In this document: piece after piece, positions 1 to 9,294 of the stretch
How the letters are laid out: every line of letters starts with the position of its first letter
Numbering within the stretch: the stretch's first letter is position 1
From: Lepas anatifera
Taxonomy: Eukaryota; Arthropoda; Thecostraca; Lepadidae
Direction of reading: 5' to 3'
Assembly: GCA_034440635.1 (NCBI GenBank)
Contig: JAOTON010001269.1
Span: forward strand, 1 to 64,000
Length of the DNA stretch: 64,000 nt
Notes under the pieces: generated by a model
Databases searched by the model: none
What the model saw: the letters and a program-made list of their open reading frames with translations, nothing else
What the model was told of the DNA's origin: nothing
Made by a program: the position numbers and the translations under genes

Positions 1-1408
1 AGAGAACATTCATGCTGTCCAGCAATCCCTTCAGTAGATGTCAATAAAATTCAAACATACGGGAACGACTGGCTTATTAAATTTAACGCTTCCAAAACTG
101 TCCAGCAGTCATTCTCATACCGTAAAGATAAAGTATTTCCGGAAACTCTTTTTCAATGCCCAACCGATACCCGTAGAAAACAAACACAAACATTTGGGAA
201 TCATTCTATCAACTGACTTAAGATTTCACGAGCATGTGAATTATACTGTGAAAAAAGTTATAATTACCCTAAGCCCGCTTTATCCAATTGCCCCCTTCTT
301 GTCCAGAGACATCCTAGCTCAGATTTATAAGACGTACGTGCTGCCTCATTTCGATTACGCTGACATGATATACGACGGACTCCTGACAGTTGACGACGCA
401 CAACGACTCGAGAGACTCAAAACCGGGCGGCCAGACTTGTGACTTCGACTCTACCCAGGACCCCGACAGAAAATTTACGACGGGAGCTTGGGTGGTCCTC
501 TCTAAAATCTAGACGCGAGTTACACAAATTAAAGTTCTTTAGCCGGCTAAACCGAGGAGCAACACCAAACTACATAAAGAGAATTTTACCAGCAACCAGG
601 GACAACACCATTAACCGTACTTTACGAAATGCTAGGAATAGAACTCAAATACCATTTAGAACTTCTAACTACAAGTTTTCATTTCTGCCTAGCACAATAA
701 AATTATTAAATAAGCTGCCAGGACATCTCTTAGAAATTCAATCCGAGACTACATTCAACCATCACCTTGAGCGGTATTACAACCAAAACAACCCTCCAAA
801 GTACTTTACCTTCGGCTCAAAAATAGATAATTCTCTCTTAACCCGCCTGAGGGTGGGTATGTCCAAATTAAACGGCCATCTGTTCATAATTCAAGCCATG
901 GAATCTCCGTGCTGCGACTGCGGTCACTCTTGCGAGGAAACCGCACATTTTCTTCTCGATTGCCCGAAATTCACCCCACAGAGGGAGACTATGATGAATA
1001 ATATTACAGCACTATTGAATATTCCATTCCGAACTATCCACAGAAAATTAAAAATAGACACTCTCATCTTCGGGCACTCTCTCCTACCCGGCGTCGACCA
1101 AGCTGTGGCCCAAGAGGTTTTCAGATACATAAAAACTAGTGGAAGGTTCCGTGGTGAGACCGAGCGCCGCTGAGCTGGTGGGCCGCTGCGTGGATGACCT
1201 GGCTGCCGGTGCCCGGCCGGGCGTGGGACCGTGTGTGGTGGCGTGGGCGGGGACGTCTGACTGGCGGCGGCATCGTTGTCGTGTTCAGTGCTACCCGAGC
1301 GGCGTCGTGACTTAAGTGCCTCGGCGCTTTTACGCCAATCGGGGATTCATCTTGATTTACTTGTTTTTGCAATGTCGGAAAATAAATGTATGTATGTATG
1401 TATGTATA
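1..1408 (+). mobile_element. 3' end of a CR1/Jockey-like LINE with (TATG)n tail
   Basis: This is the right-hand part of a non-LTR retrotransposon that runs into the window from the left. It contains the end of the reverse transcriptase ORF, a GC-rich 3' untranslated stretch (about 1174-1370), and finishes in AATAAATG followed by TATG repeats (about 1380-1408). Such short-unit tails are the normal 3' end of LINEs. A family C TTAA element abuts the tail. The exact clade (CR1, Jockey, Nimb) cannot be fixed by eye. Confidence 0.85.
38..1173 (+). pseudogene. LINE ORF2 C-terminal part, frameshifted
   Basis: Two overlapping frames (38-442 and 439-1173) give the thumb region and tail of a LINE reverse transcriptase. 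The first frame has the HLGIIL...HVNY..K signature and YKTYVLPHFDYADMIYDG, both typical of the region after the catalytic YADD box. The second frame ends in a cysteine/histidine knuckle (CCDCGHSCEETAHFLLDC at about 913-963), common near the C terminus of CR1/Jockey-group ORF2. A frameshift near 435 separates the two halves and the catalytic part is outside the window, so this copy is dead here. The family assignment comes from motifs only. Confidence 0.8.
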
Positions 1409-1953
1409 CTACTTATTATTTACACTTTGACTAACATTGTAGCCACTGTTTGGCGGGAAATGAGGATCGACCTTTCCCAATGACCTTTGACCTTGACCTT
1501 TGTATTGGGGTACCCTACCGATGACGTCATAGCATAGTATATGTCAGACGGGGTAATGTCATTTGGCCGGACGCACAGTGGTCAGTGATCTTGAAAGTGC
1601 AGATATGACCTTGACCTGTGACCTGTGACCTTTGACCTTGACCTTGACTTTCATGTGAAGTGACCTTGACATATAGTCCCGCTTATATGACGTTATGACG
1701 TCACCACTCGGTCTTCAATGCAAGCTAACGGGTCCGACCGCGCGTTTACGGCGATCTCAAAATGTAGGTGTGACTTTGAAAGCCTATAAGTAAAAAAATA
1801 TTCGGCCGATTTTCAAAAAATCTTCACCAATCGACGCGCTATTGAATTATGTTAAATGTGGCCACGTTTTCGTTTTCGGCTACAAGCGGTTCTCCGGCCA
1901 CCTCGGAAAAACAGGTGGGGGGCCTCCGAGGCCCCCTCCAGTGCGCGTGTTAA
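1409..1953 (+). mobile_element. Family C TTAA element, 3' part
   Basis: The right end reads GTGCGCGTGTTAA with TTAA at 1950-1953; the left part is missing at the LINE tail. The body has direct AGGTCA half-sites (TGACCTTTGACCT, a DR1 arrangement, at 1481-1493; more at 1610-1665) and two TGACGTCA palindromes (1522-1529 and 1696-1703). It aligns by eye with the copies at 17354-18223, 19370-19937 and 29060-30704. It is non-coding. I infer a non-autonomous piggyBac-like element from the TTAA boundary. Confidence 0.75.
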
Positions 1954-2379
1954 TTACAAAACCGGAGCACGTCCACGGCATCTTATTATCATGTAATGTA
2001 GGGTTTGAAGCATAACATGGCTAGTTTAGATTCTTCCGGCTGCCCCCTAAGCAGCTTTTCACTTTGCAAGATTATAATCCAATTACATCTGAACCCCCCC
2101 AATTTTGAGTTCTGGAATTAGTTGTATAAAATAATCACATGGGAATGCACCCAAACATTCTAGCTGCTCTCAATATTGTAATGGACGGCTTTGTTGTACG
2201 AAGAACAGGCCGCACACGATACGCACCACACGCACTGCACTCGGCTTGCGAATGGATCATATTTGAATACCACGCCATGGCTCCATTTCTGGTAGTGATA
2301 TTATCTTAAAACTTTCAAAAATATGTCAAATTATGTTTTGGGAAAACTCCAAAAAGTTTCAAAGACCTGTTGTGAAACG

Positions 2380-2430
<51 letters not shown>

Positions 2431-2580
2431 AAAACATGAAGAGTAAGCATTACCTGCTCCTCCCTCACTGACAAGAATAAGGTTAACTTTGTTCCATATG
2501 CAGTGGACAATATTCTTGTGATTTTTAACTGCCGAACGTTAAATATTTTCATTGTATGGCTATGGAGTAGAAAAATCTAC
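1954..2580. other. Gene-free stretch with a (TA)n microsatellite
   Basis: I see no coding signature. The only structure is a (TA)n tract at 2381-2427. This is intronic sequence of the upstream AGXT copy if that gene is structured like the complete one. Confidence 0.6.
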
Positions 2581-2807
2581 CTACTTTCAAGTAAATACTT
2601 TTGAAAAGCCATTCCCATCTATATCACCCCCCTATGTAATCAGATCAGCGAATGGAAGCAGCAACATCGGCAAAAAATAAGTCACACGAAAAACAGGTAA
2701 AACTATTTTAAACCCAAAAACCCATAACTGAGCTTCACGAGACTATCGATCCCATGTCCAAACTAGTTTCGCTGTATGCCTCTCACACGACACGCTTTGT
2801 GTTGCAG

Positions 2808-2952
2808 ATACAAGGTGGAGGTGGCTGGGGGCCTAGGTCCCACTGCCGGAAAGGTGTGGCGCATCGGTCTGATGGGGGTCAACGCCACAGACGACAAGGT
2901 GGACCTGGTACTGAAGGCCCTCGGGGAGGCCCTCAGCCAGGCAAGAGTGTAA
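2808..2952 (+). CDS. AGXT: Terminal exon of a tandem AGXT paralogue
   Basis: The exon is preceded by a TTGCAG acceptor (2802-2807) and starts in phase 2, exactly like exon 7 of the complete gene (40945-41089, also 145 bp). It encodes the C-terminal substrate/PLP-binding segment, including [16 protein letters not shown] and its conserved Arg, and stops with TAA at 2950-2952. It differs from the other copy at only a few residues (for example E for D, L for V). About 230 bp of the preceding intron and about 160 bp of 3' flank are also alike, so this is a tandem duplicate. No peroxisomal SKL-type tripeptide is present; the end is SQARV. The earlier exons are not in the window, so I cannot say whether this gene is intact. 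The polyadenylation signal at the equivalent place is AATGAA (3106-3111). Confidence 0.92.
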
Positions 2953-3111
2953 CGCACAGGTGCTGCGGGGCTCTAAGTCAACATGGTCTGCTGCGTGGTT
3001 TACACTATTGTGCTGCTGCATAATGCATCATTAATGGTTTTAAAAATACTGACTAAATGGGTTATTTCTTGCGTTGCGACGCCTGCATTTCGTTGATCTG
3101 GCTTCAATGAA

Positions 3112-3480
3112 TCCCGTAAAATTTAAAGGAGAAACGCAAAAAGGTGACAGCAACCAGTAATTGAGTGCTTGTTGACTACCAGGCTAAAAAGATAGTGATT
3201 GAATCCAAACAGACGCCTCCCGTAGGGCAGGTCAGTTTCGGTTTCGCTAAGGCATGCCGGTATGGGCAAGGGTTTTGTAATTTTGCAACGTAATTGCATA
3301 TGCGGTGGAAATAGGGGGGCACCGGGGCACCGTTCCTCGCCCCCTTAAATGATAAGTTTTAACACTAACCCTCTGGCGTTGACTAGTAAGAAATTGGTTG
3401 ACAAGTACATGGTGCCCCCTTAGATCCGGACCTTCCTCCGCTTATAGCTAGCTGAAAGTGGAAAATCCATATATGTGGAT
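3112..3480. other. Downstream flank of the AGXT paralogue, nothing recognised
   Basis: No ORF, RNA or repeat of known type was recognised. Confidence 0.5.
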
Positions 3481-3488
3481 GTAGATCC

Positions 3489-3880
3489 CAGTGGCGGATC
3501 TAGCCGGTCGGTTTGGGAAGGGCAAACCAAAGTAAAAAAGCAAAAAAAAAAAACGTCACGCCGTGAAAGCTGCGCTACAATATCACATCCCGGTACAATT
3601 TTTAGTATTTGAGGCGAAAAGCAACAAAAAACATCGCGGGATGAAAAATATGGGCTCGAGATACTTTTTCAGTCCAAGGCCCAATATTTACACTGAACTT
3701 AACTGGTTCTGTTTGAAGTTGAGAGTTCAAATACCAAAATCTTGCTTATAAACTAAAAAGCAGTCGGGGAAAAAAAGAGGTCGATCACTTGGGGGTGGGC
3801 AAAAACATAGTTTTGCCCCGAGCTTTTCCGTTTGGGGAGGGGGGGCAAATGCCTTTTTGCCCCCCTTGGATCTGCCACTG
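3489..3880 (+). mobile_element. hAT-like MITE with CAGTGGCGGATC termini
   Basis: The element starts CAGTGGCGGATC and ends GATCTGCCACTG, an imperfect terminal inverted repeat. It is flanked by GTAGATCC (3481-3488) and GTAGATCT (3881-3888), an 8-bp target duplication with one mismatch. The interior is non-coding and matches the element at 26203-26510 in reverse orientation. An 8-bp duplication fits the hAT or P superfamily. Which transposase moved it is not visible. Confidence 0.8.
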
Positions 3881-3888
3881 GTAGATCT

Positions 3889-4498
3889 GGCATCCATTCG
3901 GATATTTCATTTTTCGATGTATCGATTATGAATGCAAATAATCGAAAACTGGTGCTTTAGAATAGATCTTACAGTGTACTTATCGATGTTTAGCTTCTTA
4001 AATTCGAACTGTATTAATTATTTTGGACATAATGCACTCCTGGGCGATACTTGACAAATACCGAGATACAAACGATGGTCTTTCTCTACTCACTAAAAGT
4101 TTGTATACATGTGGCGTTGTCCGGCCAACGAAGGGCTTAACTTGCTGCCATGCATTGTTGAGTGAGGGTAACGTAGTTTGATCTTCTCCATCAGTTGGTT
4201 GCATCAAGTGCTACGGAAAAACGAAAATATTTACTGAAAGGATATATACCGTCATAATGTTATGCATTACCGTAAATCACCAGAAACACTCTACATTCCT
4301 GTAAATGCTGAGATGACTTACAAAATCACTGACAACTTGACAAATCATATTATGAAATGCAGTCTTATATTAACGAAAACAAGGTTTAGGTTGCTGAATG
4401 ATAGTCTTGTCAGTTTTACTAAATGGTAGCTTATGGTTTAAAAAGAAAACTGCGTATCAGAACAAAAGTTCCGGTTCACATCTTAGGATGAGTCCCAG
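3889..4498. other. Gene-free stretch
   Basis: AT-rich sequence with no convincing ORF or repeat. Confidence 0.5.
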
Positions 4499-4972
4499 CT
4501 AAAGAGTGTCGTAGCATAGCAAGGATCGGAATTGATACCTCTGATGAAAGCTGATGCTGCTATCTTGTGCAATAATGCGTCTCAGGTACAGCGTTGACAA
4601 ATAGTATGAAGTGTTGGAACATACCATATAGAGATTCAGATAAGGCAAAAAGAATGGACGCCCTCCTCCCCTATCCCTCTCGTTCAAACAACTTGGCCAC
4701 TGCACAGCACCTAGGCCCCCAAAACTACGATTCCCACAATTATCTGAAAGATACCTTTCTTTTCCATCACACCACCAAAATGTGGTGCCACCTGACCACA
4801 TGACCCCCTTTGCTGAACTACCACCCCGGTCACATGCCTTGCATCTGCCTGTAAAACGTTCATACATATTTTTGGTATACGTTGTAAGTGATTTGTTATA
4901 AAGGGGTACATATAAATGTTTCGGGACCATATTTGTTAAATGTGGTGTTTGAGTATTGTTCATGACATGCAA
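4499..4972 (-). CDS. Unrecognised 157-residue ORF with a Cys-rich patch
   Basis: This ORF has a middle section with a C-x2-C pair (GRCKACDRGG) followed by a WWCDGKERYLSDNC segment. The spacing is loosely like the zinc-ribbon tail of DDE transposases such as piggyBac. No catalytic region, splice sites or neighbouring domains were found. It is more likely a transposon remnant or a chance ORF than a host gene. I do not assign a function. Confidence 0.2.
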   Translation of the reverse strand: MHVMNNTQTPHLTNMVPKHLYVPLYNKSLTTYTKNMYERFTGRCKACDRGGSSAKGVMWSGGTTFWWCDGKERYLSDNCGNRSFGGLGAVQWPSCLNERDRGGGRPFFLPYLNLYMVCSNTSYYLSTLYLRRIIAQDSSISFHQRYQFRSLLCYDTL

Positions 4973-5086
4973 TGATTGTGCTGCGCTCGATGATATGCAC
5001 CTATTTGCAATAAACAGGTTCTTGATCTCTGCCTTTTCATTGGTGAGGGGGTACCTGATTCGATTATCGATTACAAATAATGAACC

Positions 5087-6741
5087 TTAACACGCGCATT
5101 TACGGCGTCTGAGCCACCTTCGCTTTGACGGGGGCGGGTACCCGTCCCCTAAGATCTCGAGAACCACGGTAGGTAGCGAAAAACGGTAAACGACGTTGCG
5201 TAGCCCATCCACTTCTCCATCGAAAATATTTCAACCATTGTTTTGTCAGGTCACATTTAAGGTCACGAGAGGTCAAAACATGCTATCATAGGGATAACAT
5301 GTAAATTAAGGTTTTCGGCCATTTCATCTGAACAAGTAAGGATAGAGCAAAACCACTTGAACGATATGAATTTTCGCAGCAAGCTGAATCGAATGATATA
5401 TAATTTGACCCAAGGATTTGACCTGACCTGAGGTCAGGCCAAGATCAAATTATATAAAATGCATATCATTAGAACCGCAAAGACCAGGCGAGTCTAATGC
5501 AGTTAAAATAAACGCTCTATCACTATCCGTTACTGAGTTATTCAGTAAAAACCATTTCCCATGTATTTCCAACGGAGAGGCCATGCCTCGTATCTGACCT
5601 TAGGTCATCGATATAAAAAAATACTGGAACATATTTTAGAGAACTCGATGGGCCAATTATGTGATATGAGCTTCAATCGGATAAGTTCACCCTGTTCCGA
5701 CTTATGCTATCTTAACACGAGCATTGACGGGGGACGGGTACCTGCCCCCTCGGGTTTTTCGAAGACAGCAGAAAAACTGCGGCGCGTAGCGCCGCCGTAC
5801 TTGGTATACCTTTTCCCTCATCATTTTTACAACTTCTGTGAAAATTTTAAGGTTAGGTCATCCAAGGTCAGGTCACCAGTACAGGTCAAGTGACCCGACC
5901 TCAAAAAGTTTAAGATAGCATAAGTCAGAGCAGGGTGAACTTATCCGATTGAAACTCATATCACATAATGGCCCCACCGAGTTCTCTAAAATATGTTCCG
6001 GTATTTTTAAATCGATGACCTAAGGTCAGGTACGAGGCATGACCTCGCCATTGGAAATACATAGAAATTGTTTTTTACGGAATAACGCAGTACGGGATGG
6101 TGATAGAGCATTTATTTTAGCTGCATTAGACTCGCCTGGGCTTTGCAGTTCTAATGATATGCATTTTTATAATTTAACCATGACCTGACCTCAGGTCAGG
6201 TCAAATACTTGATTTGACTTAGCAAGGTCAAATTATCATTCGATTCGGCTTGCTGAGAGGATTCATATAGTTCAAGTCGTTTTGCTCTATCTTTACTTGT
6301 TCAGATGTATTGGCCGAAAAACTGAATTTACATGTTATCCCTATGACGGCATGTTTTGACCTCTCATGACCTTAAATGTGACCTGAAAAAGGTTCAAATG
6401 TTTTCGATGGAAAAGTGGATGGGCAACCCAACGCCGTTTACCGTTTTTCGCTACCTACCGTGGTTCTCGAAATCTTAGGGGGCGGGTACCCACCCCCTTC
6501 AATGCGAAGATGGCTCAGACCCCCGTCAATGCGCGTTAAACATTTTGAAGTCAGGTCACTTGACATGTACTGGTGACCTGACCTGAGATGACCTAACCTT
6601 AAAGCTTTCACAGAAGTTGTAAAAAGGATGAGGGAAAAGGTATGCCAAGTACAGCGGCGCTACGCGCCGCTGTTTTTTCTACTCTCTCCGAAAAACCCGA
6701 GGGGGGCGGGTACCCGCCCCACCCGTCAATGCACGTGTTAA
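5087..6741 (+). mobile_element. Family A TTAA element, split by a second family A copy
   Basis: The outer element starts at TTAA 5087-5090 with TTAACACGCGCATT and ends ...GCACGTGTTAA at 6738-6741. Its two halves (5087-5715 and 6536-6741) join seamlessly when the inserted copy is removed: other copies read CTATCTTAAACTTTTTGAGG across this point. It is non-coding and rich in TGACCT/AGGTCA palindromes. The outer copy is forward and the inserted copy is reverse, so the locus reads as a long imperfect inverted repeat. Confidence 0.85.
5712..6539 (-). mobile_element. Family A copy inserted inside another family A copy
   Basis: It is bounded by TTAA at 5712-5715 and 6536-6539, the expected 4-bp target duplication. 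The body of about 820 bp matches the A copies at 29449-30296, 47605-48448 and 57130-57973. The GCGCGTAGCGCCGC hairpin near the left side and the GGGGGCGGGTACC boxes at both ends identify the family. It is non-coding. Confidence 0.88.
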
Positions 6742-7200
6742 GAAAAACGCTCAATGCTCGTTTTTTATAGCAGAATCCGGCTCGATACTAGCCTATACCG
6801 TAGCTATCTAATTAGAGTCACTTTTATCACAGCTTTTGGGTTGGCTCAGACATTTACACAGTGTTTATCACTAAATGCTGGTTTCTAACGGATTCTATTT
6901 AACTTTTATGATTAAGATGAACTCTTGGACTGGCCTATGTGTTGTTGCTTTCGTAGAGGAGGACCTCGTTGTATGCGATGGACAGACGTTTTTCTAAGGC
7001 CAAATTATATTTACACTTGGGCACCTGGCGTTTTGAACAGGCGGCATAACTTAGCGGCTCAAGCATTTGCACAGTCAGCAATTCTCACTTTCGACTCACA
7101 TTTCACTGATTCGTCCGGGCGGAGTCTTCCCGTCGCGTTGGCGGTCTTGATACACGAATGTATGACTAAGCCTAACATCGGCTGTTTATATACAATTTGA
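6742..7200. other. Gene-free stretch
   Basis: Nothing convincing. A 91-residue frame at 6925-7200 has no recognisable domain. Confidence 0.45.
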
Positions 7201-7202
7201 AA

Positions 7203-7500
7203 CCGCATATGAGTCAGCCTTCTGAGAGAATCTGATATCATTAAACACCAATGAGTTTTGAAGTGCTGCGGCGAGGAGCATGATGATGAGTTGCTAAGAT
7301 GTTCCCTGGCCTCTCCCCTCGAATCCGGAAATGTAAAAAACAATGAAGATTTTTCAATCTTCAGTGACTGGAGATTTTTCTTGATGACTGAAGATGACTG
7401 GAGATCTTGGATGACTGAAGATTTTTCAATCTTCAGTGTTTTTTACATTTCCGGATTCGAGGGGAGAGGCCAGGGAACATCTTAGCAACTCAAACGCCAA
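7203..7500. repeat. Fold-back element with 52-bp perfect arms
   Basis: The arms at 7291-7342 and 7437-7488 are exact reverse complements. The spacer contains a second layer of inverted and direct copies of GATGACTGAAG and TTTTTCAATCTTCAGT. Sequence just left of the arms (7255-7320) recurs in reverse at about 22155-22220, so the unit is dispersed. It is non-coding. Confidence 0.8.
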
Positions 7501-7904
7501 TGAGGTTAGACTGTTCTTATTTCTGACCAACAGAAAAATAGTGGGCCTCTCGCGATTCCTGGAAGGTGTACCACAAATTCACTGCGTCAGCTATTATTCT
7601 GCTCAGTCAGAGGGTTCCCGGTAGTTCTAGGTACGGCTAAAAATAGTCCGTTATTAAGCACAGCATCCTGCTGTCCAGTATGAATTGCTGGGGCAGCATC
7701 CGTTTGAACCCATCGGAATGTGCTATTTCTAGAAGTCTGCGATCCCTTCTCACGGGGTGGCTGGTTGCTGGGTGGTAACAAAAGGTTACAAGGCGGAGGG
7801 ACCTTGGGAGTCACCGTGGCGATGACCGAAAGAGCGTGGGCTGAGCTAAGACTGAACAAGAAGCCAGCGCCAATGACTGACTTATTTCGCGGTGAGGCTA
7901 TGTA
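7501..7904. other. Gene-free stretch
   Basis: No recognised feature. Overlapping short frames on both strands lack domains. Confidence 0.45.
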
Positions 7905-8942
7905 TTAACCCGCGCCCCACCGAGCGTCCGGCGCCACCTTCACCCCACCGGGGGCCATCGATGGCCCCCTCTAACTCCGAAAATATAGGGGTTAGCGCAA
8001 ATCTGCAAAGTGCATTAAAAAGCTCGTGTGAATTCAGTAAGAAATTACTTCACATGTTTAAGTGCTCAGGTGAATGGTTTGACATCCAGAGGTCAAGTTA
8101 TGTCAAGGTAGGCTATTTTCACTCAAATATGCAATGCTTAAGCAAACTGGGCATAACTCTTATGCCATTAGAGCCATTGAGATCTGGTAGAGTACATTTG
8201 ATAGGAAATTGCCAGACCTTTTCCGCTATGTGGAACGTAATGTCCTCCCGCCAGTGGTTTGACCTCCAGAGGTCACCTCGTGATCTAATATGACCTGAGG
8301 TCACGAAAGGTCAGGAAGTGACCTTGCCGTATTTCAAACGAAAGCCAGTGACGAGACATACACGATGGTGTTTGATTTAGCGCTCTAGCCTAATTAGGGC
8401 AAAATGTATTGTCAAAAAACTGTTTTTGATCCCTGGTGACCTTGGATGACCTCGGAGGGGTCAAATGGAAAATATGGCCTCTGGGATCCGTGAAAGGGTG
8501 CCCAAGAACGCTTTTCTGAGCAAGCTGAGCATTTTCAATCGTTTTTGTGACTTTTAGATCATAAGACATCTTTTCCCCATGCTTTTTGAATAGGAGAGGT
8601 CACCTCCTGAACCGACCTCAGGTCACGAAATCGAAAAAAAATCCCGGATATAAATCTTGTAGACCCTGAAGGGGTCATGAAGTGAAGGAAGTGTCAAATC
8701 GATCGACTTCGAAATGTAGATCTTATAGAGCTCAAAAGTTGAAGTGATGGGACCTTGGTTGACCTTGCCTGGTGACCTGACCTTTGGTGACCCGGGGTAA
8801 AAATTTTCAGGGATGGTGAGAAGATGATGGGTGAGAGGTAGAGCCTTCAACCGTGGTGCTGCTTATCGTCGTTTTTCTGCTATTCCGGAAAAGCCTTAGG
8901 GGTATCGATGGCCCCGGTAGGGCGAAGGTTAGTTGAGTTGAA
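7905..8942 (+). mobile_element. Family B TTAA element, near full length
   Basis: Starts TTAACCCGCGCCCCACCG (TTAA 7905-7908) and ends GCCCCGGTAGGGCGAAGGTTAG, where the last four bases (8939-8942) are a mutated TTAA. Both ends carry an ATCGATGGCCCC box, giving terminal symmetry. The body of about 1.03 kb is non-coding and studded with GAGGTCA/TGACCT half-sites. It matches copies at 13042-14065, 20598-21631, 24325-25139 and 44918-45927. Confidence 0.82.
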
Positions 8943-9290
8943 TTTGGAGGTTTTAGAGGAGTGCACAAACATCTTTGTCACAACTTTGTAGCTGACACTG
9001 TATTTCTCAGCACATCAATAACGGGGAAACATTTAACCGGTGCGATGGAATTGCCTCGGGTGTTACGTGTAGTGGAAAAATGGGTAAAACAGTACATAAC
9101 TCGCGATCTCAACTACTTTCTATCTCCTCTTATTTTGTCTTGGTGATATGTAAAACGACGTTTGAACCATATTTGTTATAAATGTGATTCAATCAATATA
9201 AGCAGTTTCAAAGAAGGTTGAAAGCTCTAAGAAATTTTGTCAAGTAGCTGGCAACTAAATGTTTTTGTTCTCCTCAATTGTTTTATTAGG
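8943..9290. other. Gene-free stretch
   Basis: No feature recognised. Confidence 0.4.
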
Positions 9291-9294
9291 GCCG

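Noticed and set aside
2331..2552. 73-codon minus-strand frame with IYIYIY
   Set aside because: Created by the (TA)n microsatellite.
1..2807. Search for exon 6 of the upstream AGXT copy
   Set aside because: No YHHTGPIS- or RLPTVTTV-like sequence is visible; that exon probably lies left of the window beyond the LINE.
5005..5015. AATAAA on the + strand near 5010
   Set aside because: No gene on that strand upstream that it could end.
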